Notes: generated by a model from the letters alone, not told the origin. A stretch of DNA of 64,000 nt from Halomonas icarae (GCF_009901955.1 NZ_WUTS01000001.1:1868817-1932816); one strand, 5' to 3'. Positions 43,261 to 51,706 are shown, counted from the first letter of the stretch. Program-made: numbers and translations.

Positions 43261-44563
43261 GCCCCGCCCTCCCAGTCGTCAACTCATCGAGCACGCCGAA
43301 GGCGCGAGAGAAGAAATCCTCACCACCGAAGTTCCCGGACTTCAACGCCAACGACAATTGACCGTCGCACCCCGGCATGGGCGACTGGGTCCAAGGCACC
43401 CCTGGATCGATCTGGCCGCCGATGCGAAGCTGCCGCACCCCAAGCGCCGTCACGACCGCACCCGATGTTTCACCACCCGCGACCACAAGCCGACCCACTC
43501 CCTCATCGACCAGACAACTTGCCAGCTGCCCCATGGCGTGCTCTACCAGCTCGCCGGCTCGAGCCACACCCAGCGCATCCTGGGCTGCCTTGACGCGCTC
43601 GGGATCGGCAGATGCATAGATCAGTACCGGACCACCTGATGCCAGCTGCTCTCGCGCAAAGGCCAGCGCCTGTGCCAGATGCTCGTCCCCTTTCGACAGC
43701 GCCAAGGGATCAAGGGCGATACCAGGATAGTGTTCCAGGAAGCGGGCAACCTGAGCCAGGGTGGCACGTGAACAGCTGCCCGAAAGCACCAGCGCACTGC
43801 CTGTCGCCTTATCCAGGCGCCCCGGCTCGGCCACCGGCTGCAGCCAGCCACGACGACGATATTGATCCGGCAGCGCAAGACCCAACCCGGAACCGCCGGT
43901 GACCAGGGGATAGTCCACCACCGCGTCAGCCAGCACATCAAGATCATTTTCATCCAGGGTGTCGCATATCACATGTCGAACGCCCTGCTCGGCTAGGCTG
44001 CCCAGGTGCCGGCTTGTGGCATCAACGCCTTGCGACAAGACAGTACGAGACGTGAGACCGACCGGATGCGGTGTCTGACGAGCTAGAAAGCGCACCAGGT
44101 CCGCATCCGTCATGGGGGTAAGCGGATGGTGTTCCATACCGCTCTCATTGAGCAGACGATCCCCGACGAACAGGTGACCTTGATAGACAGTGCGTCCATT
44201 GATAGGAAATGCCGGCACCATCACCGTCTGACGACCGCTCAGGTGCTCCAGCAAGGCATCAGAGACTGGCCCAATGTTGCCCTCTTCCGTGGAGTCGAAC
44301 GTGGAGCAGTACTTGAAGAAAATCTGACGAGTTCCCTGAGCTTGCAACCACTCCAGAGCTTCCAGAGATTGCGCAACGGCTTCATCAGCCGGAATGGAGC
44401 GTGACTTCAGTGCCACCACGACAGCATCGACGTCGGGCAACTCAATCGATGAGTCTGGGACGCCAAGAACCTGAACGCAGCGCATACCGGCGCGCACAAG
44501 ATTGTTCGCCAGGTCGGTGGCGCCCGTAAAGTCGTCAGCGATGGCCCCCAGCAAAAGCGCCAT
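43244..44563 (-). CDS. otnK: 3-oxo-tetronate kinase (DUF1537)
   Basis: 439 residues. The N-terminal GAIADDFTGATDLANNLVRAG is the DUF1537 substrate domain; the C-terminal ATP domain ends with VVAGGETSGAVVTALGVRQLRIGGQIDPGVPW and LSLALKSGNFGGEDFF, both typical. It phosphorylates 3-oxo-tetronate at C4. Starts two bases after ltnD ends. Confidence 0.92.
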   Translation of the reverse strand: MALLLGAIADDFTGATDLANNLVRAGMRCVQVLGVPDSSIELPDVDAVVVALKSRSIPADEAVAQSLEALEWLQAQGTRQIFFKYCSTFDSTEEGNIGPVSDALLEHLSGRQTVMVPAFPINGRTVYQGHLFVGDRLLNESGMEHHPLTPMTDADLVRFLARQTPHPVGLTSRTVLSQGVDATSRHLGSLAEQGVRHVICDTLDENDLDVLADAVVDYPLVTGGSGLGLALPDQYRRRGWLQPVAEPGRLDKATGSALVLSGSCSRATLAQVARFLEHYPGIALDPLALSKGDEHLAQALAFAREQLASGGPVLIYASADPERVKAAQDALGVARAGELVEHAMGQLASCLVDEGVGRLVVAGGETSGAVVTALGVRQLRIGGQIDPGVPWTQSPMPGCDGQLSLALKSGNFGGEDFFSRAFGVLDELTTGRAGHESAR

Positions 44564-44565
44564 GA

Positions 44566-45495
44566 TTACACCTCCTCCGGATCATTTGCCGCTGCGGGAA
44601 GTTCGATGCCACCGAGCCGTTGATAGACCTTTATCACTGCCGAATCGTCATCACGACCGAACCCGGCACCCTTGGCCGCCGTAAACTGTTGGAGTGCGCT
44701 GGACGAAAGCGGCGTAGGCATGGCCAGGTCGCGGCCTGTTTCATGCACCAGGTTGAGGTCCTTGACGAAAATATCGACAGCGGAGAGCGGGGTGTAATCC
44801 CCTTTCAGAATGTGGGGAACACGGTTTTCAAACATCCAGGAGTTGCCGGCAGAGTGGGTGATGACCTCATACACCGTCTCGGGGTCCAGGCCGAGGCGTA
44901 TACCTAAAGCCATCGCTTCCGCTGCCGTGGCAATGTGCACGCCGGCAAGCAGCTGGTTGACCAGCTTCATGCTAGAACCAACTCCCGGCCTATCCCCCAG
45001 CCTATACACGGTGGCAGCCATCGCGCCAAGCACCGGCTCGGCCTTGTCGAAGGCATTCTTGTCACCCGATGCCATCACTGACAGGTCACCGCTACGCGCC
45101 TTGGCGACACCACCACTCACAGGCGCATCCAGCATCGACAGCCCCATGGCATCCAAACGTTCACCCAGCTCCCGTGCAAAGGCAGGGGCCACCGTGGCGC
45201 ACTGTATGATCAGGCTCCCCGGGGCTAGGTGCTTGGCCACCCCCTGGTCGCCATATAGGACCGTCTCCACCTGCTGTGCATTGACCACCAGCACCACCAC
45301 AACCTGGCACCCGCCTAGTTCTGATGGAAGCGAGGCGCTTCGCCCCCCTTCGGCTTCAAAGGCGTGACGTGCCTGCTCGACGATGTCACAGCCCACGACA
45401 TCCAGGCCGCGCTCGTGCATCGCAAGTGCACTACCTCTGCCCATGGCGCCCAGGCCAATCACACCGATGCGCAGGCTTTCGTTTGAATGGCTCAC
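44566..45495 (-). CDS. ltnD: L-threonate dehydrogenase
   Basis: 309 residues of the beta-hydroxyacid dehydrogenase family. LRIGVIGLGAMGRGSALAMHERG, LDAPVSGGVAKARSGDLSVMASG and SSMKLVNQLLAGVHIATAAEAMALG (catalytic lysine) fit LtnD, which oxidises L-threonate to 2-oxo-tetronate. GTG 45495 (VSHSNESLRIG) is chosen for the GGGGGAG site just upstream; the frame remains open through the operator to 45606, where initiation is implausible. First gene of the operon and directly downstream of the LacI-type operator. Confidence 0.88.
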   Translation of the reverse strand: MSHSNESLRIGVIGLGAMGRGSALAMHERGLDVVGCDIVEQARHAFEAEGGRSASLPSELGGCQVVVVLVVNAQQVETVLYGDQGVAKHLAPGSLIIQCATVAPAFARELGERLDAMGLSMLDAPVSGGVAKARSGDLSVMASGDKNAFDKAEPVLGAMAATVYRLGDRPGVGSSMKLVNQLLAGVHIATAAEAMALGIRLGLDPETVYEVITHSAGNSWMFENRVPHILKGDYTPLSAVDIFVKDLNLVHETGRDLAMPTPLSSSALQQFTAAKGAGFGRDDDSAVIKVYQRLGGIELPAAANDPEEV

Positions 45496-45553
45496 CGGAC
45501 TCCCCCTGTTTGGTTGTCTTGTACTTGTTCCGGATGTAGCTGGTAGCGCTAGC

Positions 45554-45569
45554 ATGTTAGCGCTAACAT
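45554..45569. promoter_or_regulatory. LacI-family operator between ltnD and its regulator
   Basis: ATGTTAGCGCTAACAT is a perfect 16-bp palindrome with the central CG typical of LacI/GntR-type (gluconate-like) repressor sites. A second half-strength palindrome TAGCGCTA lies at 45544-45551. The site is 59 bases from the ltnD start and 55 bases from the regulator start, so it can control both directions. Confidence 0.8.
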
Positions 45570-45623
45570 TGTTGTAGAGGATCGGCCTATTTCCATCAAG
45601 CCTCACGAGAGGGAGTGAGACTA

Positions 45624-46649
45624 ATGTCTAAACACACGCCACGTCACCGCAAGGGAACAGACCAACCGACCCTGGCTCAGGTGGCAGAAATGGCTGGTGT
45701 CTCTTCCATCACGGCTTCTCGGGCACTGAACTCTCCGGAAAGGGTTAGCGATACGACCCGTCAACGCGTGCTGGACGCCATGGACCACCTGGGTTATGTG
45801 CCGAACCTCGTGGCGGGCAGCCTCGCCTCCTCCCGCTCGCGCTTTATCGCCGTCATCGTGCCGTCGCTGGCCAATGCGGTATTCATCGAGGTGATCAAGG
45901 GCCTGCAATCCACCTTCGAGTCGGCGGGCTATCAGATCCTGCTGGGCAACACGGATTACGATATCGAGCGAGAGCACCAACTGGTCAGAACGTTCCTGGG
46001 GTGGTCGTGCTCAGCGCTAGTCACGGCGGGTCTCCGGCATACCCATGCCTGCCACAAGCTGCTCAAGGACTGCGACCGCCCGGTGATGGAGGTGATGGAG
46101 CTGGGCGAGGCACTGGATCTCAACGTGGGGCTCGACCATGTGGCAGCGGGACGCACCATGGCACGCCACCTGCTCGACAAGGGGTATCGGCGACCGGTCT
46201 ATGTAGGAGCCAGGCTCGATGACGATTACCGTGCTCAATTGCGTTACAGCGGCCATGCCGAGGTCTTGAGGGAGGCCGACATCGCACCGCTGGTGCTGGA
46301 GCTCGACCAGCTGGGCAGCCTGGAAGAGGGCATGAAGGGGCTCGAGCGTGTTCGAAACGAGCACCCCGACGCAGATGCCATCCACTTCGCCAACGATGAC
46401 CTGGCCACCGGCGCCCTCCTTCACGCTCTTCGGCTCGGCATGCGAGTACCAGATGATATAGCGATTGCAGGCTTTAACGGATTACCACTGGGCCAGTTCA
46501 CCACCCCTCGTTTGACAACCATTCAATCACCCCGAGATACCATCGGGCGACTGGCGGCCAAAGAAGTTCTCAGCCGCTTAGAAGGTAAGCGAGTGACGCG
46601 TCGACAGCATGACGTGGGCTTTGAGCTTGTCGTAGGCAACAGCACCTAA
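45624..46649 (+). CDS. LacI-family repressor of the sugar-acid operon
   Basis: 341 residues. The HTH TLAQVAEMAGVSSITASRALNSPERVS and hinge helix (VPNLVAGSLASSRS) precede a periplasmic-binding-like effector domain (FIAVIVPSLANAVFIEVIKGLQ onward). The overall sequence resembles the gluconate repressor GntR group, whose effectors are sugar acids. ATG 45624 follows GAGGGAG. Divergent from ltnD across a perfect operator, so it most likely represses the whole minus-strand operon and itself until a C4 acid or oxo-tetronate binds. Last gene of the putative island. Confidence 0.9.
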   Translation: MSKHTPRHRKGTDQPTLAQVAEMAGVSSITASRALNSPERVSDTTRQRVLDAMDHLGYVPNLVAGSLASSRSRFIAVIVPSLANAVFIEVIKGLQSTFESAGYQILLGNTDYDIEREHQLVRTFLGWSCSALVTAGLRHTHACHKLLKDCDRPVMEVMELGEALDLNVGLDHVAAGRTMARHLLDKGYRRPVYVGARLDDDYRAQLRYSGHAEVLREADIAPLVLELDQLGSLEEGMKGLERVRNEHPDADAIHFANDDLATGALLHALRLGMRVPDDIAIAGFNGLPLGQFTTPRLTTIQSPRDTIGRLAAKEVLSRLEGKRVTRRQHDVGFELVVGNST

Positions 46650-46682
46650 ACCCCGCAATATCCAGTCTGGGCTTTTTGGAAT

Positions 46683-46749
46683 CCACGCCACCGCCGCCAT
46701 GGGCTACGGTGACGGCCAGGCCCAGCCAGACAATTCCCGATAAGCTCCG
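46683..46749 (+). repeat. 67-bp direct repeat, right copy (putative attR)
   Basis: Duplicate of 23775-23841 (one mismatch). It encodes the detached aldehyde dehydrogenase C-terminus HATAAMGYGDGQAQPDNSR with stop, but has no gene body in front of it, so it is a non-functional 3' fragment. Confidence 0.9.
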
Positions 46750-46766
46750 CCTTCACGTCACGCAAC

Positions 46767-46801
46767 GCACACAAGGCCCGCTGACGCCGGGTCTTGTGTG
46801 C
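46767..46801 (+). terminator. Hairpin behind the right repeat copy
   Basis: gcacacaaggcccg / cgggtcttgtgtgc, 14 pairs with one G-T wobble and a 7-base loop, only 26 bases after the stop codon inside the right repeat. It is placed as the natural terminator of the aldehyde dehydrogenase gene, from which it is now separated by 22.9 kb. Confidence 0.65.
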
Positions 46802-46881
46802 TAGCCCGGTCACATGCAGCGTGATAGATTTATCGAATACTCATATAAAATCGCCACATAGATATCATAAGGAACAATATA

Positions 46882-47661
46882 ATGTTGCGACTCCCCTATA
46901 CGCTTTCGATAACACTGGCCTCGCTGCTGATCGCCGTTTCGGCCCAGGCCGATGAGCCGCTTAAGCTCGCCGTGGATATTCCCTTCGAGCCCTTCGAGTA
47001 TCGTCTGCCCGACGGCACCCTGACCGGTTTCGAGGTGGAGCTGGGCGAAGAGGTATGCCGACGTATCGAACGCCAATGCGAGTGGGTGGAGCAGGGGTGG
47101 GACGGCATCATCCCCGGCCTGTTGGCCCGCAAGTACGACGCCATCATGTCGTCGATGGCCATCACCGAGGAGCGCCGCAACAAGGTGCTATTCTCCGAGC
47201 CCTACTACAGCAACCCCAGCGTCTGGGTCACTCAGGCCGGCCAGGAGATCGATATCGAGGATCGCGATTCGCTGGAGGGGCTTTCGGTGGGCGTGCAGCG
47301 CGGTACCATCCGCGACAACTACATCACCGATACCTATGGCGATATCGTCGATGTGCGTCGCTATGCTACCGGCGAGGATCTGGCCCTGGACGTCAGGACG
47401 GGGCGTCTCGATGCCGCCTTCATGTATTATCCCTTGGCCCTGTCGGCGCTCGATGTCGACGCCGAGGGGAGCAATATCGTCACCAGCTCACCGCTGATCC
47501 GCGAGCCGAAGAGCTATTTCGGCCACGGCGTGGCGGTCGCCTTCCATCCGCGCAACGAGGCCCTGGCGGCACAGTTCAACGAGGCCTTGCGCGAGATCAA
47601 GCAGGACGGCACCTACGATGAGCTGATGCACAAGTACGTCGACTACGACATCAAGATCTAG
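46882..47661 (+). CDS. Periplasmic amino-acid-type solute-binding protein (SBP family 3)
   Basis: 259 residues with a signal peptide (MLRLPYTLSITLASLLIAVSAQA). KLAVDIPFEPFEYRLPDGTLTGFEVELGEEVCRRI, GIIPGLLARKYDAIMSSMAITEERRNKVLFSEPYY and GVQRGTIRDNY are family 3 (lysine/arginine/ornithine, histidine, glutamine) motifs. Only the receptor is present: no ABC permease or ATPase gene follows, so it must share a remote transporter or act as a sensor. Ribosome site AAGGA. Convergent with the LysR gene. Confidence 0.87.
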   Translation: MLRLPYTLSITLASLLIAVSAQADEPLKLAVDIPFEPFEYRLPDGTLTGFEVELGEEVCRRIERQCEWVEQGWDGIIPGLLARKYDAIMSSMAITEERRNKVLFSEPYYSNPSVWVTQAGQEIDIEDRDSLEGLSVGVQRGTIRDNYITDTYGDIVDVRRYATGEDLALDVRTGRLDAAFMYYPLALSALDVDAEGSNIVTSSPLIREPKSYFGHGVAVAFHPRNEALAAQFNEALREIKQDGTYDELMHKYVDYDIKI

Positions 47662-47683
47662 CCCGTCGAACGTCGGAGCGGAC

Positions 47684-47708
47684 ACTGCCCCATCACCGAT
47701 GGGGCAGT
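47684..47708. terminator. Bidirectional terminator between convergent genes
   Basis: Perfect 10-bp stem actgccccat / atggggcagt with a 5-base loop, midway between the binding-protein stop (47661) and the LysR stop (47722). Confidence 0.65.
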
Positions 47709-47721
47709 CACGCGCCCTTGA

Positions 47722-48654
47722 TCAACTGCCGGGGCCGACATCATCGCAGCGAAAGGCACACATCCAGCGCTGCAGATGGCGCAGCAGCTGCAGGGTCACC
47801 CGCGGCATGCGCCGCCCCACCCGAGTAACCATGTGCGCATTGGCCTGAGTGAAGTGCTTGCCCACCAGATCGCGCGCCACCAACGCTCCCTCCTCCAGCT
47901 CCCTGGCAGCGGCAAATCGCGGCAACAGCGTCAGGCACAGCGCGGCGCGCGCCGAATGCTTGAGCACCTCCAGCGAGCCGGTCTGGATGCCAACCAGGGG
48001 GCGCTGGTTGGCCTCACGAAACGCCAGATCCACCAGCTCGCGCACCCCGTGCCCGGAATGCCACAGCGCCAGGGGGTACTCGGCCAGGGTGTCCAAGGCA
48101 ATGGGCGCGCGACTCTCCCTCGCCAGTGGATGACTGGGTGACATCAGCAGCACCAGCGGCTGGCGGGTGGATTGCCAGAACCGCAGATGGGGGTGCACCT
48201 GTTCGTGGTACATCAGGCCGATATCCACCTCGTCGTTGACCACCGTCTCGATGATCTCCCGCGTGCTGCCGGTATCGATCTTCAGGCGGACCCCCCGATG
48301 CGACTCGGTAAAGTCTCGCAATGGCTGATTGATCAGATCACCGACGAAGCCCTCTCCCACATGCAGCGTGATCTGGCCGGTTTCCAGCCGTTGGTGGGCA
48401 TCGAGGGCATCACTGAAATGGCGATCCAGCAACGTGCGCCGCTGACAGTAGTCGAGCAGCAGTTCACCCTCCGGGGTCGGGCAGACGCCGTCGCGACGCC
48501 GCTCCAACAGGGTGACATCCAGCGCCGATTCCAGCAGCGCAATCTGGCGACTGACCGCCGAGGGGGCGATATCCAGTCGAGCCGCCGCCCCGCGAATGGA
48601 GCCGGTTTCGACCGTCAGCTGGAAGTAGATCAGTCGTTGATGGGGAATTTCCAT
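47722..48654 (-). CDS. LysR-family regulator
   Basis: 310 residues. HTH LIYFQLTVETGSIRGAAARLDIAPSAVSRQIALLESALDVTLLERR, then a LysR effector domain with LMYHEQVHPHLRFWQSTRQPLVLLMSPSHPLA. The 'PHQRLIYFQLTVETGSIRGAAARLDIAPSAVSRQ' start resembles regulators of aromatic or dicarboxylate genes, but the target is not clear: neighbours are a lone binding protein and cobW. ATG 48654 gives the canonical N-terminus. Confidence 0.88.
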   Translation of the reverse strand: MEIPHQRLIYFQLTVETGSIRGAAARLDIAPSAVSRQIALLESALDVTLLERRRDGVCPTPEGELLLDYCQRRTLLDRHFSDALDAHQRLETGQITLHVGEGFVGDLINQPLRDFTESHRGVRLKIDTGSTREIIETVVNDEVDIGLMYHEQVHPHLRFWQSTRQPLVLLMSPSHPLARESRAPIALDTLAEYPLALWHSGHGVRELVDLAFREANQRPLVGIQTGSLEVLKHSARAALCLTLLPRFAAARELEEGALVARDLVGKHFTQANAHMVTRVGRRMPRVTLQLLRHLQRWMCAFRCDDVGPGS

Positions 48655-48728
48655 GGTGGAACGTGCCGCGCCTCAGCCTGAAACAGGAGGCACCAAGCCT
48701 AGCATGAGGCTAACGGGCGCGGCGTATA

Positions 48729-49679
48729 TCAGGTCTCCAGCGCCTTGAGACGAGGCTCGAGCCACGTCCACAACGCCGTGTCATCCTCGCCGATAAACAC
48801 CAGTCGACTGTCGCTTGCCGCCGATGGTGCCAGCTCGCGGCTAGTCACCCGGCCAGCGGCGCGCTGCAGCGCCAGCACACGCCCCCCCTCAAGGCTTACC
48901 ACGCCCTTGAAGCGCAGCACCTGAGGGGGAAGTGCCTCGATCAACTCACGCAGCGGCTCGGCACGGACCGCGCCGGCATGCTGCCAGTGTTCGGTCCTGA
49001 GCCCCAGCGCCGCCACGCTTGTCGCCGCCGCGTCTGCCGTCCGGGGTACCCGTGGTTGGCGTTCGTCGGCCTCCCCCGACGCCGGCCACAGCACGAAGTC
49101 GGCAGGCAGTGCGGCCTCGGTGGTGCGCAAGTGACGGGTGTCGGGCAGCAGCAGCGTCTCCTCGAGCCGTGCCAACCGTGGCTCATCCACGAGATCGACC
49201 TTATTGATCACCACCAGGTCCGCCACCTCGACCTGTGCCGTCACCAGCTGGCGAAGCGGTACACTCAGGCTCTCGCTATCGAGGGCAGCATCCACCAGCG
49301 TGATCACGCCGTCGAGGTGCGCCCGGGCACGAATCCGCGGATAGTGCAGCACGTTAACCACCCGCGCCGGATCCGAGACGCCGCTACATTCGATCAACAG
49401 ATGATCCAGACTATCACCACGCCGGGCGAGCAGAGACTCGATGGCTCCCGATAGCTCGCCCTGCAGGCTACAGCACACACAGCCGTTGCTCAGCGCGATC
49501 ATGTCGTCGCGGCGCTCATCGATCAACGTCTCGTCGATATTGAGGGCGCCGAAGTCATTGACCATCACCCCCAGGCGACGCCCACCGGCATGCTCCAGCA
49601 GGTGATTGATAAGGGTGGTCTTGCCGGCACCAAGGAACCCGGCGACCACCGTCACCCCCAGCTCGGTCGTTGTGCTCAC
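48729..49679 (-). CDS. CobW/COG0523-family GTP-dependent metallochaperone
   Basis: 316 residues. TVVAGFLGAGKTTLINHLL (Walker A), SNGCVCCSLQGEL (the CxCC metal motif), LIECSGVSDPARV and INKVDLVDEP (G4) are seen, and a shorter C-terminal CobW domain follows. COG0523 proteins insert or traffic Zn2+, Co2+ or Fe2+ using GTP. GTG 49679 is chosen because AAGGAGG is five bases upstream; GTG 49685 overlaps that site. It lies downstream of the TRAP/M20 genes on the same strand, and the nearby M20 and amidohydrolase enzymes both need metals, so a dedicated supply role is possible. Confidence 0.88.
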   Translation of the reverse strand: MSTTTELGVTVVAGFLGAGKTTLINHLLEHAGGRRLGVMVNDFGALNIDETLIDERRDDMIALSNGCVCCSLQGELSGAIESLLARRGDSLDHLLIECSGVSDPARVVNVLHYPRIRARAHLDGVITLVDAALDSESLSVPLRQLVTAQVEVADLVVINKVDLVDEPRLARLEETLLLPDTRHLRTTEAALPADFVLWPASGEADERQPRVPRTADAAATSVAALGLRTEHWQHAGAVRAEPLRELIEALPPQVLRFKGVVSLEGGRVLALQRAAGRVTSRELAPSAASDSRLVFIGEDDTALWTWLEPRLKALET

Positions 49680-49690
49680 GGCCACCTCCT

Positions 49691-49745
49691 TAGTTACGGG
49701 ACTTGATAGTTACGGAACCTGATAGAGCTTCGATACCTGGTATCG
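49691..49745. promoter_or_regulatory. Direct repeats and palindrome upstream of the cobW-like gene
   Basis: tagttacggNacNtgatag occurs twice with a 16-base period (49691-49709 and 49707-49725, 17 of 19 identical), and cgatacc-T-ggtatcg is a perfect inverted repeat at 49731-49745. They lie 12-66 bases upstream of the cobW-like start, an operator-like position. No known box is recognised. Confidence 0.45.
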
Positions 49746-49816
49746 GGCAGCAATCATCTCCTGCTGCCGCCAGACAGTTGATCGAAGGTTGTCATGGCGG
49801 CTTATTGAGTTGGTAT

Positions 49817-51139
49817 CTAATCGAAGATCAGCCCCGGCAGCCACAGTGCAATTTGGGGAAACAGCACCAACAGCACGATGCCCAGGATCTGCATGGCCAA
49901 AAACGGCACCACCGAACGGTAGAGATCGCCGGTGGTTACCTCGGGGGGCGCCACCGACCGCATATAGAACAGGTTGTAACCAAACGGTGGCGTCAGATAG
50001 GCGCTCTGCATGGCCAGCACGAACAGGGTGGCAAACCATATCGGATCGAAGCCCAGTGCCTTGATGATCGGCACGTAGAGCGGCACCGTGATAAACAGGA
50101 TCGCCGAGTCGTCGAGGAACATCCCCAACACAAGATAGCTGAGCAGGATCACCGTCAGCACCAGGTAGGGACTCAACTCGGCGGCCATGACCTGTGCAAC
50201 GATTGCCTGCCCCGCTCCCAGCGCAATATAGATCTTGGAGAAGATCACCGCGCCAATCATGATCCACATCAGCATGCCCATGATGCGTGCGGTGCTGTAG
50301 AGTGCCCCGCTGAGCATGGGGATATTGAGCCGGCCATGCACCAGTGCACACAACATGGCACCGGATGCACCCAACGCCGAGGCCTCGGTGGGCGACGCCA
50401 CCCCGGTGGCCATGGTGCCTAGCACCACGGCAATCAGCCCACCGGGCAGGATCATGGCATTGAGCGCCTTGATCTTGTCCCAGGTGCCCAGTCGTTCAGA
50501 GGCGTCGATGGGCGGCCCCATCTCCGGGTTGCGGTAGCAACGTATGCCGATATAAACGATATAGATACCCGCCAGCATCAACCCTGGCATCACCCCGGCG
50601 GCGAACAATTTGCCCACCGACTCACGCGTCAGGAAGGCGTAGAGGATCATCACCAGCGATGGCGGAATCAGAAATCCTAGCGCCCCCCCGGCCATCACGG
50701 CTCCCGCCGACAGCTGCTTGCTGTAGCCGCGCTTGAGCATGGCCGGCAGCGCAATAAGCCCGAGGCTGACCGTCGCCGCACCGGTGATGCCCACCATCGC
50801 GGCAATCAGCGCGCAGATCACCACGGTCCCCATTCCGAGACCGCCGCGCACGCCGCCCATTATCTTGTAGACCATGCCGAACAGGTCGTCGGCGATGCCG
50901 GATCGCTCCAGGATCATGCCCATCAGAATGAACAACGGCAGGGCGACCAGGATGAACTCGTTCATCAGGCCGAACACCGATGGCAGCATGATACCCAGAC
51001 TATCCGGCCCCCAGATCCAGTAGCCAAAGCCTACGCCGACCCCCATCAGGGTCCAGGCCAGCGGCACGCCGACAAACATCAGCCCCAGCATGGCACCGAA
51101 CATCAGCAGCGTGAGCAGGATGGGATCAATGCTCCCCAT
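49817..51139 (-). CDS. dctM: TRAP transporter large permease DctM (transporter 3)
   Basis: 440 residues, larger-loop DctM of the group seen with mannitol/chloroaromatic-type TRAP systems. VPLAWTLMGVGVGFGYWIWG, VGITGAATVSLGLIALPAMLKRGYSKQLSAGAVMAGGALGFLIPPSLVMILY and GVASPTEASALGASG are seen. ATG 51139 has GAGG upstream and overlaps the dctQ end by 14 bases. Downstream of the M20 hydrolase in the same operon direction. Confidence 0.9.
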   Translation of the reverse strand: MGSIDPILLTLLMFGAMLGLMFVGVPLAWTLMGVGVGFGYWIWGPDSLGIMLPSVFGLMNEFILVALPLFILMGMILERSGIADDLFGMVYKIMGGVRGGLGMGTVVICALIAAMVGITGAATVSLGLIALPAMLKRGYSKQLSAGAVMAGGALGFLIPPSLVMILYAFLTRESVGKLFAAGVMPGLMLAGIYIVYIGIRCYRNPEMGPPIDASERLGTWDKIKALNAMILPGGLIAVVLGTMATGVASPTEASALGASGAMLCALVHGRLNIPMLSGALYSTARIMGMLMWIMIGAVIFSKIYIALGAGQAIVAQVMAAELSPYLVLTVILLSYLVLGMFLDDSAILFITVPLYVPIIKALGFDPIWFATLFVLAMQSAYLTPPFGYNLFYMRSVAPPEVTTGDLYRSVVPFLAMQILGIVLLVLFPQIALWLPGLIFD

Positions 51140-51692
51140 GGGAATCCTCGCGGGTATCGGTGGTATTTTTTTCGCCATCGCGCTCTACAGGGTGGCCCAG
51201 CAGCGTACAGAGATGGCGTGCGGTATTGGCCAGCATCTGCAACATAAGTAGCGCCACCGCGACCGGAATCATCGCCTTTACCGGCCAGATGATCGGCGCC
51301 CAGGTGCTGCGAAACGAGCGTTCCTGAATGGCAATGGACTGCAGTGCGAACTCCGCCGCGCTATTGAGCAGCAGCCCCAGGATGCATAATGCAAACAGGC
51401 CGATGCAGAAGGAGATCAGCGCCTGCCCCTTGGCCGACAGATGCTGATAGAAGATGTCGATCCGTACGTGGCCCTGCCACTTCTCGGTATAGGCTCCGGC
51501 CAGGATGGCATAGACGCCATACGTCATTGTCGAGGCCTCATGTGCCCAACTGGTAGGCGAGCTCAACAACTGGCGTGCCGCCACCTCGAACACCAGGACG
51601 ACCACCAGCACGAAGCCCAACCAGGCGATGAACCGCCCGAGCCACTCGCTCAGGCGGTCTTGCCAACGGATCCAGGCATGAAAAAACGCCAT
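51126..51692 (-). CDS. dctQ: TRAP transporter small permease DctQ (transporter 3)
   Basis: 188 residues, four hydrophobic segments, with FEVAARQLLSSPTSWAHEASTMTYGVYAILAGAYTEKWQGHVRIDIFY typical of longer DctQ proteins. ATG 51692 with GGGAG upstream is preferred over the open frame to 51710. Its C-terminal tail is hydrophilic and charged. Overlaps dctM. Confidence 0.88.
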   Translation of the reverse strand: MAFFHAWIRWQDRLSEWLGRFIAWLGFVLVVVLVFEVAARQLLSSPTSWAHEASTMTYGVYAILAGAYTEKWQGHVRIDIFYQHLSAKGQALISFCIGLFALCILGLLLNSAAEFALQSIAIQERSFRSTWAPIIWPVKAMIPVAVALLMLQMLANTARHLCTLLGHPVERDGEKNTTDTREDSHGEH

Positions 51693-51706
51693 GGTCTGTC
51701 TCCCAC

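Noticed and set aside
45496-45606. Extended N-terminus for LtnD from 45606
   Set aside because: It would translate through the LacI operator and promoter; GTG 45495 has a strong GGGGGAG site and gives the normal family N-terminus.
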